In this document: piece by piece, positions 9,653 through 17,694 of the stretch
How positions within the stretch are numbered: position 1 is the stretch's first letter
How the letters are laid out: the number at the start of each line of letters is the position of its first letter
DNA from: an uncultured Dysosmobacter sp.
GTDB taxonomy: Bacteria; Bacillota; Clostridia; Oscillospirales; Oscillospiraceae
DNA: 64,000 bases
Assembly: GCA_934590165.1 (NCBI GenBank)
Contig: CAKTOO010000013.1
Span: 1 to 64,000, forward strand
Direction of reading: 5' to 3'
Program-made: the position numbers and the translations under genes
The notes under the pieces: model-generated
Told to the model about the DNA's origin: nothing
Seen by the model: the letters and a program-made list of their open reading frames with translations, nothing else
The model's database searches: none

Positions 9653-9660
9653 CCCCGTGG

Positions 9661-9696
9661 AACGTCCCCGGCGCATACCGCGCCGGGGACGTTTTT
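9661..9696 (+). terminator. Strong intrinsic terminator after the SLH protein gene
   Basis: A 14-bp perfect stem (9661-9674 with 9680-9693), a 5-nt loop and a T run follow the stop codon by 8 nt. Confidence 0.88.
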
Positions 9697-9781
9697 CGCG
9701 GCATGTTCCCCGGCGGTTTGGAATATGCTGCCACGAGGCTTGCGGCAGGCAGTTTTTTCGACAGATTTCACCTTTTGACCG

Positions 9782-9810
9782 TTGTTCCGCCGGGAAGATG
9801 CTGCTATAAT
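9782..9810 (+). promoter_or_regulatory. Sigma-A promoter for the CmpB-like gene
   Basis: TTGTTC, a 17-nt spacer and a perfect TATAAT end 30 nt before the ATG at 9841, with GAAAGGAG in between. Confidence 0.65.
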
Positions 9811-9840
9811 GGGTTTGTTTTTTTTGAAAGGAGCTTCCCT

Positions 9841-10872
9841 ATGCACGTATACACCACGGGCCAGTGGGTCCTGCTGTTTTTCTTTTACTGCTTCTGCGGC
9901 TGGGTATGGGAGAGCTGCTACGTCTCCCTCCGGCAGCGCCGCTGGGTGAACCGTGGCTTTCTTCACGGCCCGGTGCTGCCCATTTACGGCTCCGGTGCCA
10001 TCATTATCCTGTTCGTCACGCTGCCGGTGGAAAATGACCTGCGGCTGGTGTGGCTTTTTGGAATGCTGGCCGCCACGGTGCTGGAATACGTCACCGGCGC
10101 CGTTATGGAGCGGCTGTTTCAGGTGCGCTATTGGGACTATTCCAAGCAAAAGTTTAACCTGAACGGCCATATCTGTCTGTCCAGCTCCATTGCCTGGGGC
10201 TTTTTCTCCATTTTCCTGGTGCGGTTCCTGCACCCGCCGGTGGGGCGGCTGCTGGCGGATGTACCCGCCTGGCTGGTGGACCCGGCGGCCATCGTGCTCA
10301 CCGCCGTCTTCTCCGCCGATGTGGTCCGCTCCGTCCAGGATGCTCTGGACCTCAAGGAGATCCTCACCCGGGTGGCGGAGGAGAACGAGGACCTGCGGCG
10401 GCTGGCCAAGCGGGCCGAGGTGGCCGCGGCCTTTGCCGAGGATGACCTGCGCAAATTCCGGGAGCGCACCGAGGTGGATAAGCTGCTGCTGCAGAAGCGG
10501 ATTGAAGAAGAACTGGAGGAGCAGAGGAAGGCCCGGCAGGACCGGAAGCTCCACCGCCGGGAGGTGGCGGACAACGCCCTGCGCCGCCGCACCGCCGCCA
10601 AGCTGGAGGCCCTGCAAAACATCGCCGAAGTGCTGGAGGACGCCCGGGACCACCTGGAGGACGCCCGGGATCAGAGCAAGGAGCTGAGCGCCCAGACCCG
10701 AGCGGAGCTGGACGAGGCCATTGCGCGGCTCCACCGTTGGGAAAGCTCCATTCAAGCCCGGGGCACCCGGGTCTACCACCGCTCCCTGCGCATTCTGCGG
10801 GCCAACCCCTCCGCCCGTGTGCGGGCAGAGCTGGCCGAAGTGCTGGAGACTTTACGGAAACTGGGGGATTAA
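9841..10872 (+). CDS. CmpB-type membrane protein with long coiled-coil tail
   Basis: The 343-residue product has an N-terminal membrane domain (about 1-160, five predicted segments) matching the putative ABC transporter permease family CmpB/PF06541: FFFYCFCGWVWES at the start, a GFLHGP...PIYG motif, and the YWDYS...N..G.I...SS..WG signature. The family is widespread in Firmicutes; transport has not been shown. After residue about 170 comes a long charged helix rich in E, R and K, with heptads typical of a coiled coil, running nearly to the end. The chosen ATG has AAGGAG 7 nt upstream; longer forms would run through the promoter. It stands alone between a promoter and a shared terminator. Confidence 0.78.
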   Translation: MHVYTTGQWVLLFFFYCFCGWVWESCYVSLRQRRWVNRGFLHGPVLPIYGSGAIIILFVTLPVENDLRLVWLFGMLAATVLEYVTGAVMERLFQVRYWDYSKQKFNLNGHICLSSSIAWGFFSIFLVRFLHPPVGRLLADVPAWLVDPAAIVLTAVFSADVVRSVQDALDLKEILTRVAEENEDLRRLAKRAEVAAAFAEDDLRKFRERTEVDKLLLQKRIEEELEEQRKARQDRKLHRREVADNALRRRTAAKLEALQNIAEVLEDARDHLEDARDQSKELSAQTRAELDEAIARLHRWESSIQARGTRVYHRSLRILRANPSARVRAELAEVLETLRKLGD

Positions 10873-10877
10873 CCGTC

Positions 10878-10914
10878 AAAAAAGGACTGCGGTGCATGTG
10901 CCGCAGTCCTTTTT
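10878..10914. terminator. Bidirectional terminator between convergent genes
   Basis: A GGACTGCGG stem with complementary arm, 8-nt loop, A run on the left and T run on the right lie between the CmpB-like gene and the convergent MATE gene; either strand reads as hairpin plus U tract. Confidence 0.88.
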
Positions 10915-10919
10915 CAGCT

Positions 10920-12290
10920 TCACGCCGTTTTCACGGCCGGTTCGGGGAATTTCAAAATTTTTCGGATAGCCACGGCATACACCAGAGCGCTGAGGATCGG
11001 GCCCAGCACATCGGAGATGGGCTCTGCGTAAAACACCGCTCTTGCGCCGAAGGCCGCCGGCAGGGAGAACAGCGCCGCGAAATACACGATCTTCCGGAAA
11101 GTGGACAGGGGCAGCGCCAGCTGCACCTGCCCCATACCTGTGAAGCCGTCCACCAGTTCATACTGGACGCCCAGGGGAATGATGGCCAGGGTGCACACAC
11201 GAATGGCCTCCACCGCCTCCGCCGCCAGCTCCGGTGAGCGGGTGAACAGCCTCACAAACAGCGGTCCCGCCACTCGGGCCAGGACGAACAGCGCCGCCGT
11301 ATAGATCACGCACAGCAGCGTGATGTACTTCTGTGCCTGGAGGATGCGGTCCCGGCGGCGGGCGCCGAAATTGAAGGCCAGAATGGTCTGGGTGCCGCCG
11401 GAGATGCCGCCCAGGGGCATGGTCACCACCAGCATGAAGCTCTGGGCAATGGTGGCGCAGGTGATGAGCCGGTCCCCCAGCTCCACCCCACCGTAGCGCT
11501 GAAGCACCGCGTTCATGGCGATGATCATCACGTTGTCCACGGCGATGATGAGGAAGGGCGTCAGGCCGGTGGCCAGGATACGGCCCATGCGCTTGATGGA
11601 ATAGCCGCCGAAGGTGATGGGGATGGGCACCCGGCTGCCAAACAGTGTCCTCAGCACATACAGGCAGCTGGCCAACTGAGACAGCACCGTGGCCAGGGCC
11701 GCTCCCACCACACCCATGTCCAGGGCAAACATGAACACCGGGTCCAGCGCAATATTAATGGCCGCCCCCAGCACTACGGACACCATGCCCTTTTGGGCAA
11801 AGCCCTGGCAGATGATAAATTGGTTCAGCCCCAGGGACAGCAGATTGAACACCGTCCCCCACAGGTAGACGGTAAAATAGGCGATGGCGTAGGGAAGCGT
11901 CACCTCGCTGGCGCCGAAGGCCAGCAGCATAGGCCGCCGCAGGGCAAAGGCCGCCGCCATCAGTCCGGCGGCGGAGACACACAGCAGCAAAAAGCTGTCC
12001 GCCAGGATGTGGCGGGCTTCCTCTGTCCTGCCCGCCCCCATGCGGATGCTCATCAGCGGCGCGCCGCCGATGCCCACCAGGGAGGCAAAGGCGCCGATCA
12101 TGGTGACCACCGGGCCGCAGACTCCCACGCCCGCCAGGGCCACATCGCCGATGCCGGGCAGATTGCTGATGTAAATGCGGTCCACGATGCTGTACAGCAC
12201 ACTGACGAACTGGGCCAGCATGCTGGGCAGGGCAATGCGCCACACCAGCCGTCCGATTGGGTCCCGGCCCAGGTCATTTTCCAGTTTCAT
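10920..12290 (-). CDS. MATE family efflux transporter
   Basis: The 456-residue protein is a typical MATE exporter with about 12 membrane segments. It opens with the N-terminal LENDLGRDPIGRLVW helix and IALPSMLAQFVSVLYSIVDRIYISN as first segment. MATE proteins expel cationic drugs or metabolites using Na+ or H+ gradients; no substrate can be read from the sequence. The start at 12290 is preferred because GAGGCG lies 9 nt upstream; a GTG at 12311 overlaps that site. A terminator for the upstream operon sits immediately before it, so it is probably transcribed alone. Confidence 0.9.
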   Translation of the reverse strand: MKLENDLGRDPIGRLVWRIALPSMLAQFVSVLYSIVDRIYISNLPGIGDVALAGVGVCGPVVTMIGAFASLVGIGGAPLMSIRMGAGRTEEARHILADSFLLLCVSAAGLMAAAFALRRPMLLAFGASEVTLPYAIAYFTVYLWGTVFNLLSLGLNQFIICQGFAQKGMVSVVLGAAINIALDPVFMFALDMGVVGAALATVLSQLASCLYVLRTLFGSRVPIPITFGGYSIKRMGRILATGLTPFLIIAVDNVMIIAMNAVLQRYGGVELGDRLITCATIAQSFMLVVTMPLGGISGGTQTILAFNFGARRRDRILQAQKYITLLCVIYTAALFVLARVAGPLFVRLFTRSPELAAEAVEAIRVCTLAIIPLGVQYELVDGFTGMGQVQLALPLSTFRKIVYFAALFSLPAAFGARAVFYAEPISDVLGPILSALVYAVAIRKILKFPEPAVKTA

Positions 12291-12311
12291 ATCCCAAAAC
12301 GCCTCACACAC

Positions 12312-12346
12312 AAAAAAAATCGGAGCCGCCCTCCCAAGGCGGCTCC
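12312..12346 (-). terminator. Terminator of the mutY-tdk-radical SAM run
   Basis: On the minus strand, GGAGCCGCC, a 7-nt loop and GGCGGCTCC are followed by G, A and eight T residues. It ends transcription coming from the 148-residue protein gene. Confidence 0.88.
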
Positions 12347-12383
12347 CTCATTATATGCCATTTTTCGCCGTTTGCAAGAGCAA

Positions 12384-12830
12384 TCATTCGCCCCGCAGGG
12401 CAGCCAGGATGTCCCGGTTCAAAGCGGTGCCCCGCCGGGAGCCCAGATACCCCACTCGGTACACCCGGCCGTCTGCAAAAATGCGGGCGGTGCCGTTGGA
12501 GACGAGGCTCTGGGCGCTGATATTATATAGGTGTACGGTATGGTCCGTACCGCCCTTGCCGTCGATGGTGTTTTCCCCGGTCAGGGTGTCCCAGCACAGG
12601 TGATAGGAATAGCCCTCCAGCACTTCCCAAAGGGCGGCACAGCCCTCCTCCATATCATACTGCTCGCTGCTGTCCATCCAGGGTCTCCCGTTCCGGACGC
12701 CGGAGACAACCACGCTGGCCGCCAGGCCCTGCTCCGCGTCAAAGGCCTTCGCCAGGGAGCGGGGCCACAGCATCCAGGCGGCAAACACCGCCACTGCCGC
12801 CAGGAGCACCGCCTTCTTTCGCCTCCCCAC
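12384..12830 (-). CDS. Hypothetical membrane-anchored protein
   Basis: I do not recognise a family. The 148-residue product has a basic start (MGRRKK), one hydrophobic segment (about 7-22) that is either an uncleaved signal anchor or a signal peptide, and a polar remainder of about 125 residues that should lie outside the membrane. Features of the soluble part include SEQYDMEEGC near 56 and a C-terminal GYLGSRRGT segment. It begins 3 nt after the radical SAM stop codon, which suggests translational coupling. Confidence 0.6.
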   Translation of the reverse strand: MGRRKKAVLLAAVAVFAAWMLWPRSLAKAFDAEQGLAASVVVSGVRNGRPWMDSSEQYDMEEGCAALWEVLEGYSYHLCWDTLTGENTIDGKGGTDHTVHLYNISAQSLVSNGTARIFADGRVYRVGYLGSRRGTALNRDILAALRGE

Positions 12831-12833
12831 ACT

Positions 12834-13706
12834 TCACACTCCCCTCAAATTGAAATCTGGCGTATACTCCTCTCTGGCCGAGGTCCGCTCCTGGGTGTAG
12901 CCGTTGGTGACGCCGCAGTTTTCCATGTACTCCACCGCGGCCCGGTACTCCGCCTTCGTCACGTGGCGGGCCAGGTTCCCCACGGCGCCGGGCTGGGGGG
13001 TGTACTGGCTCATGAGGGAAAACAGCACATCGCCGGGGCGGAAGGTGCCGGCCACCCAGTCGATGACCGCCTTCGTGTTTTCCAGCTCTCCCGGCAGCAG
13101 CAGGTGCCGGATGAGGACGCCCCGCGTCAGGCGGCCGTTTTCCATTTGGTACGGCCCCGTCTGGCGGAACATCTCCAAAATGGACGGCGCCGCCCAGTCA
13201 AAGTAGTCCTCCGCCGCTGAATATTTTTTCGCAGGACCCGGCAGGGCATATTTCAGGTCCGGCAGATACACCTGGACCTTTCCCTCCAGCAGCCGCAGCG
13301 TTTCAGGCTTTTCGTATCCCCCGCTGTTCCACACCACCGGCACCGGCCACGCCTCGTTCCCCAGGGCCTCCAGGATGACGGGGGTGAAATGGGTGGGTGT
13401 CACCAGGTCGATGCAGGCGGCGCCTTGGGCGATAAGCTCCCGAAAAATGTCCCGCAGCCGCGCCGCCGTGATGGGCCGGCCCAGGCCCTGCTGGGAGATG
13501 GGGAGGTTCTGGCAGAAGCAGCAGCGGAGATTGCAGCCGGTGAAAAACACGGTGCCGGCGCCCCTCTCCCCCACAAGGCAGGGCTCCTCCCACCGGTGGA
13601 GCATGGCCCGGGCCGCCACGGGGACGGAAGGCTCCCGGCAGAAGCCGCCGGCTGCCGTTTCCGTCCGCTCCGCCTGGCAGTTCCGGGGACAAAGTGTACA
13701 GATCAT
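12834..13706 (-). CDS. Radical SAM protein, pyruvate formate-lyase activase-like
   Basis: This 290-residue protein has the radical SAM CxxxCxxC cluster motif at C58, C62 and C65, in the order FFTGCNLRCCFCQN. An extra N-terminal cysteine set (C3, C6, C10, C23) precedes it. The layout matches the PflA-related group (PF04055 with a CxxC-type N-terminus) often annotated as a 4Fe-4S-binding activating enzyme. The later DLKYA and SQYTPQPG motifs are typical of that group. Substrate unknown. Its ATG overlaps the thymidine kinase stop codon by 4 nt, so the two are translationally coupled. Confidence 0.82.
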   Translation of the reverse strand: MICTLCPRNCQAERTETAAGGFCREPSVPVAARAMLHRWEEPCLVGERGAGTVFFTGCNLRCCFCQNLPISQQGLGRPITAARLRDIFRELIAQGAACIDLVTPTHFTPVILEALGNEAWPVPVVWNSGGYEKPETLRLLEGKVQVYLPDLKYALPGPAKKYSAAEDYFDWAAPSILEMFRQTGPYQMENGRLTRGVLIRHLLLPGELENTKAVIDWVAGTFRPGDVLFSLMSQYTPQPGAVGNLARHVTKAEYRAAVEYMENCGVTNGYTQERTSAREEYTPDFNLRGV

Positions 13707-14290
13707 AGGCTGTTCACATCAAAGTCCGGGCCCAGGTCGCCGGCCCGCCAGTGCTTGCGGCAAAGGCCGATGTACTGGTCGTTGGCCCCCAGCACCACCT
13801 GGGCGCCCTCCTTGAGGACCTTGCCGCTGGCGTCGAACCGGGCGTTGAAAATGGCCTTTTTGCCGCACCAGCAGATGGTCTTGACCTCCTCCAGCTTGTC
13901 CGCCATGACGAGAAGGGCCTCGCTGCCGGGGAACAGGTCCCCCTTGAAGTCCGCCCGCAGGCCGTAGCAGATGACGGGGATGCCCAGGTCGTCCACGATG
14001 TACACCAGGTACATGACCTCCTCCTTGGTCAAAAACTGGGCCTCGTCCACGATGATGCAGGCATTCTGCTGCAACTCCATGATGGTGAGCGCTTGCAGCT
14101 CGTCAAAATAAATGCAGGGGTATTTCAGCCCGATGCGGGAGACCACCATGTGGTCTCCGTCCCGGGTGTCCAGACGGGGCTTCACCAGCAGCGTCTGCTG
14201 TCCCCGCTCCTCATAGTTGAAGCGGGTCATCAGGGCGTTGGCCGTTTTGCTGGAGCCCATGGCTCCGTATTTAAAATAAAGCTGTGCCAT
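13703..14290 (-). CDS. tdk: Thymidine kinase
   Basis: A type II thymidine kinase of 195 residues, usual for the family. The Walker A loop GAMGSSKT is at 9-16 and the DEAQF motif, including the catalytic glutamate, is near 82-86. The structural zinc site is partly recognisable (CWCG near 142 and a late LCRKHW). The enzyme phosphorylates thymidine to dTMP for salvage. It belongs to a minus-strand run with the radical SAM gene downstream and a zinc-ribbon gene upstream. Confidence 0.93.
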   Translation of the reverse strand: MAQLYFKYGAMGSSKTANALMTRFNYEERGQQTLLVKPRLDTRDGDHMVVSRIGLKYPCIYFDELQALTIMELQQNACIIVDEAQFLTKEEVMYLVYIVDDLGIPVICYGLRADFKGDLFPGSEALLVMADKLEEVKTICWCGKKAIFNARFDASGKVLKEGAQVVLGANDQYIGLCRKHWRAGDLGPDFDVNSL

Positions 14291-14320
14291 TGGTCAGTCT
14301 TCTCCCTCTCTCTTTAATCC

Positions 14321-14800
14321 TTACTTCGCCTGTTCCGCCTGCCGGCGGATCTGTGTATTTTCCTCGGTCTCCCGCTGTTCCTCCTCCGTCAGGCTAGGAG
14401 ACGGCTCCGGAAGGTCTGCCACCAGCTTGCGGCAGCCTTGGCAGGCCCAGGCGGTCTGATAGGTGAACAGGGCGCCTTCGGTGTCCACCTGAACGGCACC
14501 CTCCGCGGCGGCAGCGCTGACCCACTTGGCCCAGGCATCGGGACGTCCCGGCGCCCACCAGATGCCCCGGTTGCCCATGAGATACCCCGTTTCCATCTCC
14601 TTCCCGCACCAGGGGCAGGTCATGGGCGGCAGAGGCTGCTCCTTCCGGGCCTTCTCCTCTTTCCGGGCCTCGTTCCAGGCTTTCAGGGAAGCCACCAGGT
14701 TCTCCGGCTCCTCATCCTGGTCCGGGTCTGCCGGGCTTACCGTCCCCACGGGCTTGGGCCTCATATCCCAGGGGTCCTCGCTTTTCTTCCAGAATGCCAT
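14321..14800 (-). CDS. Zinc-ribbon protein (DUF6487-like)
   Basis: The 159-residue protein carries a CPWCGKEMETGYL motif near 61-73 followed by IWW, which matches the DUF6487-type zinc ribbon. A second pair, CQGC, lies near 115-118. Acidic, charged stretches flank the ribbon at both ends (residues 25-55 and 128-159). No enzymatic function can be inferred. It is followed by tdk on the same strand with a 30-nt gap, and the next gene upstream ends only 2 nt before its start, so it is probably co-transcribed. Confidence 0.65.
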   Translation of the reverse strand: MAFWKKSEDPWDMRPKPVGTVSPADPDQDEEPENLVASLKAWNEARKEEKARKEQPLPPMTCPWCGKEMETGYLMGNRGIWWAPGRPDAWAKWVSAAAAEGAVQVDTEGALFTYQTAWACQGCRKLVADLPEPSPSLTEEEQRETEENTQIRRQAEQAK

Positions 14801-14802
14801 GG

Positions 14803-14994
14803 TCAGTCCTCCTCGTCATTCCGGGCCTGCCAGATGTGCTCCTCAAAGGTCTCCCCGGTGCGTCCCGGAAGGAAGGAAATCGGTGCCGGGGTCTCCCGGC
14901 CATGACGCCAGCACCACAGCCACCGGAGGCACCACACCAGCTTCCGCAGCAAAAGCAGAAGCACCGCTACCAAAAGCAGGTTCAAAAGTTCCAT
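14803..14994 (-). CDS. Small single-pass membrane protein
   Basis: A 63-residue protein with a leucine-rich hydrophobic segment (residues 3-16) and then a Trp/Arg-rich stretch and an acidic, soluble tail. Family not recognised. It sits head-to-tail with two neighbours at 1-2 nt gaps, and that tight packing is the main evidence it is translated. Confidence 0.5.
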   Translation of the reverse strand: MELLNLLLVAVLLLLLRKLVWCLRWLWCWRHGRETPAPISFLPGRTGETFEEHIWQARNDEED

Positions 14995-14995
14995 A

Positions 14996-15235
14996 TCATT
15001 CCTTCTCCCCGGGCGGCTCCTCGTCCTTTACGTCCTCGTAGTCCACGGTGTACACCGGGCCGTCGAATTCCGGCTCCTTGGGAGCCTGATGCATGGCGGG
15101 GCCCTCCTCCCGGCGACGGCGCACCGCCAGCAGCAGCCGCCGCGCCAGCCACAGCACCACCAGCGGCCACAAAAACCGCAGCAGCACGAATACGATGTGA
15201 AACAGCCTCAAAGGCAGTCCCACCAGCAGTCCCAT
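14996..15235 (-). CDS. Small membrane protein with acidic tail
   Basis: The 79-residue product starts with one long hydrophobic stretch (about 2-32, perhaps two short helices), a poly-basic RRRR membrane-exit patch near 39-42, and a soluble, acidic end (YEDVKDEEPPGEKE). No family is recognised. A GAAAGGAG site sits just before the ATG, 12 bp after mutY, and the next gene begins 1 nt after its stop, suggesting an operon with mutY. Confidence 0.55.
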   Translation of the reverse strand: MGLLVGLPLRLFHIVFVLLRFLWPLVVLWLARRLLLAVRRRREEGPAMHQAPKEPEFDGPVYTVDYEDVKDEEPPGEKE

Positions 15236-15247
15236 GTTGTTCTCCTT

Positions 15248-16312
15248 TCATTGCTCCAGGCTCTCCAGCTGCCGCTGTGCCTCCGCGTAATATTTGGCGA
15301 AGGCCGAAGGCACCGCGTGGGCCGCCAGACCAGCCCCGTCCACCCATACAAAGTCCGCCGGGCCTTCCCCGGCCACTTCCAGCGTGTATCCGGTCATGTG
15401 CCATTCCACATGGGTGAAAATATGCTTCGCCGACAGCTTGTTCTTCCAGTTTTTCGCCTCCAGTCCCCAGGCGGCCACCGCCGCTGGAGCGGAACCTTCC
15501 TCCAGAGCGCCCTCCACGTTGGGAAACTCCCACAGCCCCGCCAAAAGGCCCGTGCCGGGGCGGCGGCGCAGGGCGGCTCTCCCGTCCCGCAAGAGCAAAA
15601 ACACCGTCTTTTCCTCCGCCCGCCGTGCCTTTTTTGCCGCCTTTACCGGCAGCGTTTCCGCCGTGCCCCGGGCCCGCCCCAGACACAGCGCCGCCACCGG
15701 GCACCCATCGCACTTGGGCGGACCATTGGGGGCGCACACGGTGGCCCCCAGCTCCATCATGGCTTGGTTGAACACCCGAATGTCCGCCGCCTCCCGGGGC
15801 ATGGCTCCCTGGACCCGGGCCCGGACGGCCTTTTTCGTTTTCGGGTCCGCGATATCCGCATGGCAGTCCGTCAGCCGGGCGGCGACCCGCAGCACGTTGC
15901 CGTCCACCGCCGCCTCCCGTACGCCAAAGGCCGCCGAGGCGATGGCGCTGGCGGTATAGTCCCCGATGCCCGGCAGGGCCAGCAGGCCCTCGTAGGTATC
16001 TGGGAACCCTCCCAATTCCACAACGCGCCTGGCCGCCTTTTGAAGGTTCCGGGCCCGGCTGTAATAGCCCAGGCCCTCCCACAGCTTCAGGAGGCGGTCC
16101 TCCGGTGCCTCCGCCAAAGCTTCCACAGTGGGGAAGGCTGCCAAAAAGCGGGCATAGTAACCAAGGACCGCCGCCACACGGGTCTGCTGGAGCATGATCT
16201 CCGACACCCAGATGCGGTAGGGGTCCTCCGTCTTCCGCCAAGGCAGATCCCTGGCATTGGCCCGGTACCAGGGTAAAAGCGCCGCCGGCAGCCGGGCAAA
16301 TATATTTTCCAT
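15248..16312 (-). CDS. mutY: A/G-specific adenine glycosylase
   Basis: MutY removes adenine mispaired with 8-oxoguanine. The protein shows the RDLPWR start, EIMLQQTRV with the catalytic Glu, the helix-hairpin-helix LPGIGDYTASAI followed by VDGNVLRV with the catalytic Asp, and a C-x7-C-x2-C-x5-C [4Fe-4S] ligand set ending at CPVAALC. A NUDIX-like 8-oxoG recognition domain forms the C-terminus (about 225-354). I chose the ATG at 16312 (354 residues): a TATAAT at 16340-16345 would place the transcript start at or after the next upstream ATG (16333), which also lacks a ribosome binding site. Confidence 0.9.
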   Translation of the reverse strand: MENIFARLPAALLPWYRANARDLPWRKTEDPYRIWVSEIMLQQTRVAAVLGYYARFLAAFPTVEALAEAPEDRLLKLWEGLGYYSRARNLQKAARRVVELGGFPDTYEGLLALPGIGDYTASAIASAAFGVREAAVDGNVLRVAARLTDCHADIADPKTKKAVRARVQGAMPREAADIRVFNQAMMELGATVCAPNGPPKCDGCPVAALCLGRARGTAETLPVKAAKKARRAEEKTVFLLLRDGRAALRRRPGTGLLAGLWEFPNVEGALEEGSAPAAVAAWGLEAKNWKNKLSAKHIFTHVEWHMTGYTLEVAGEGPADFVWVDGAGLAAHAVPSAFAKYYAEAQRQLESLEQ

Positions 16313-16331
16313 TGTCAGCTCTTGTTGTTTC

Positions 16332-16349
16332 ATGGTATGATTATACCAT
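16332..16349 (-). promoter_or_regulatory. Putative mutY -10 box within a short palindrome
   Basis: TATAAT reads on the minus strand at 16345-16340, inside the inverted repeat ATGGTAT-N4-ATACCAT. No good -35 is visible, so the promoter may need an activator. The palindrome faces the merR promoter about 70 bp away. Confidence 0.35.
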
Positions 16350-16397
16350 AAGGCGGGGGCGGTTCCCACCCCTCCTTTTATTTTTTTCAAAAACCTC

Positions 16398-16428
16398 TTG
16401 ACCTTCCTCTTTCTGGAAGGTATACCAT
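16398..16428 (+). promoter_or_regulatory. MerR-type promoter with 19-bp spacer and dyad operator
   Basis: TTGACC (16398-16403) and TACCAT (16423-16428) are 19 bp apart. The spacer holds the perfect dyad ACCTTCC-N7-GGAAGGT (16401-16421). This over-long spacer with a central dyad is the hallmark of promoters untwisted by MerR-family activators and closely resembles CueR/copA-type sites. It precedes the merR gene itself, so autoregulation is likely. Confidence 0.8.
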
Positions 16429-16453
16429 GTTCCCGAAAAGGGAGGTGAGTCCC

Positions 16454-17107
16454 TTGAAGATCAACGAAGTGGAGGCCCTGGTGGGCATCACGAAAAAGAA
16501 CATCCGCTTTTATGAGGCGGAGGGCCTGCTCTGCCCCCGGCGGAACAGCGAAAACGGCTACCGGGACTACGGCGAGGCGGAGGTGGAGGTCCTGCGGCGC
16601 ATCAAGCTCATGCGGAAGCTGGGCGTGCCGCTGGAGGAGATCCGCCAGATGCTAGACGGTGTCCACACGGTGGGAGACGGCATGCGCCGCCACCTGGTGA
16701 CGCTGGAGCGGGACCAGAACAACATTCAGGAGGCCATCCGCCTCTGCTCCGGTCTCACGGACTGCCGGGAAAAACTGGAGAGCCTGGACGCCCAGGTTCT
16801 GCTGGAGCAGATGGAACGGCTGGAACAGGAGGGAACCACGTTTATGGACAAGCAAAAACAGGACATGAAGCGCAGGCGCTACGCGGCGCCGGTGATCGTC
16901 ACAGTTTTGATGGCACTGCTGATGGCCGGACTCATCTGGCTGTTTCTCTGGGCCTTTGAGACAGACCCCGCCAGCGCGCCGCCGCTGCCGCTGCTGGCGC
17001 TGTTCATTGCCATCCCCGCTGCCGTGGCTTTTGGTGTGATCATCGCCCTGGTCCAGCGGATCCGGGAGATCAAAAAAGGAGAAGAAGATGATGCAAAACA
17101 ATACTGA
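16454..17107 (+). CDS. MerR-family regulator with C-terminal membrane segments
   Basis: The N-terminal winged helix is classic MerR (KKNIRFYEAEGLL, then NGYRDYGEAEVEVLRRI). After a coiled-coil region come two hydrophobic segments (about 147-165 and 176-195 of 217 residues), which would anchor the regulator in the membrane in place of the usual effector pocket. The start is the TTG at 16454, which has GGGAGGTGA 5 nt upstream; an in-frame ATG at 16427 overlaps the -10 box and would not be transcribed. No metal-binding cysteines typical of CueR or ZntR are seen, so the signal is probably not a metal. It heads an operon with the next four genes. Confidence 0.85.
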   Translation: MKINEVEALVGITKKNIRFYEAEGLLCPRRNSENGYRDYGEAEVEVLRRIKLMRKLGVPLEEIRQMLDGVHTVGDGMRRHLVTLERDQNNIQEAIRLCSGLTDCREKLESLDAQVLLEQMERLEQEGTTFMDKQKQDMKRRRYAAPVIVTVLMALLMAGLIWLFLWAFETDPASAPPLPLLALFIAIPAAVAFGVIIALVQRIREIKKGEEDDAKQY

Positions 17108-17402
17108 CCACAAAGAACAGCGGCGCCGGGCCGCTGTTAAGACCACCGTCACCTGCGCCGTGGTGCTGGTGGTGGCAGCTATCGTGACCATTTGGGTCCA
17201 ACGGGCCTTTTTCCCGGAGGGGGTGCTGGCCCGGATGATGCCCTACATGGCCCTGCTGTACGTTCTGCTTCTGCCGGCCCTGGCTATCAGCCTGCGGACG
17301 AAGCTGCGGCGGATCGATGAGCAGGAGGCTTGGGAAAAGCGCTGGGAAGAAACGGAACATAACGACGAGGAGGACGATGACGATGAAGATCCTGACGATT
17401 GA
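17088..17402 (+). CDS. Small two-segment membrane protein with polyacidic tail
   Basis: The 104-residue product has a basic N-terminus, two hydrophobic helices (about 17-37 and 49-67) and a C-terminal tail with a DEEDDDDEDPDD run. No family is recognised. It overlaps the membrane-bound MerR gene by 20 nt and its end overlaps the next gene by 20 nt, so the three are translationally linked. A partner or sensor role for the MerR protein is possible, but that is inference from position only. Confidence 0.6.
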   Translation: MMQNNTDHKEQRRRAAVKTTVTCAVVLVVAAIVTIWVQRAFFPEGVLARMMPYMALLYVLLLPALAISLRTKLRRIDEQEAWEKRWEETEHNDEEDDDDEDPDD

Positions 17403-17694
17403 GACCATCCCCGGCCAAAGCTATGAAGCTTTGGACATCGTAAAGGGGACTGTGGTATACAGCAAAAACCTCGGCCGGGATTTCATGGCGGGCATGAAGG
17501 GCCTGGTGGGCGGCGAGATCGTGGGCTACACGGAGTTGCTCAACGAGGCCCGCCAGATCGCCACCAAGCGCATGGTGGACGCGGCGGAGGCCCTGGGCGC
17601 CGACGCCATCGTGGGTGCCCGGTACGCCTCCTCCTCCGTAATGCAGGGGGCCGCCGAGGTGGTGGCCTACGGCACGGCGGTGAAATTTCTGTGA
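17383..17694 (+). CDS. YbjQ/UPF0145 family protein
   Basis: A 103-residue member of the UPF0145 (YbjQ, putative heavy-metal-binding) family: it starts ILTIETIPG, contains GTVVYSKNLGRDF, then GGEIVGYTELL, the ALGADAIVGARY segment and a YGTAVKF end. The family forms pentameric rings of unknown function. The ATG at 17383 is preferred because GAGGAGG lies 9 nt upstream and the length then matches the family. Confidence 0.88.
   Translation: MKILTIETIPGQSYEALDIVKGTVVYSKNLGRDFMAGMKGLVGGEIVGYTELLNEARQIATKRMVDAAEALGADAIVGARYASSSVMQGAAEVVAYGTAVKFL

Noticed and set aside
6503..9676. A 1057-codon open frame on the minus strand opposite the SLH/NAGPA gene
   Set aside because: It is a G+C-driven shadow: the composition is Gly/Val/His-rich without domains, whereas the plus-strand product has a signal peptide, a recognised enzyme domain and three SLH repeats.
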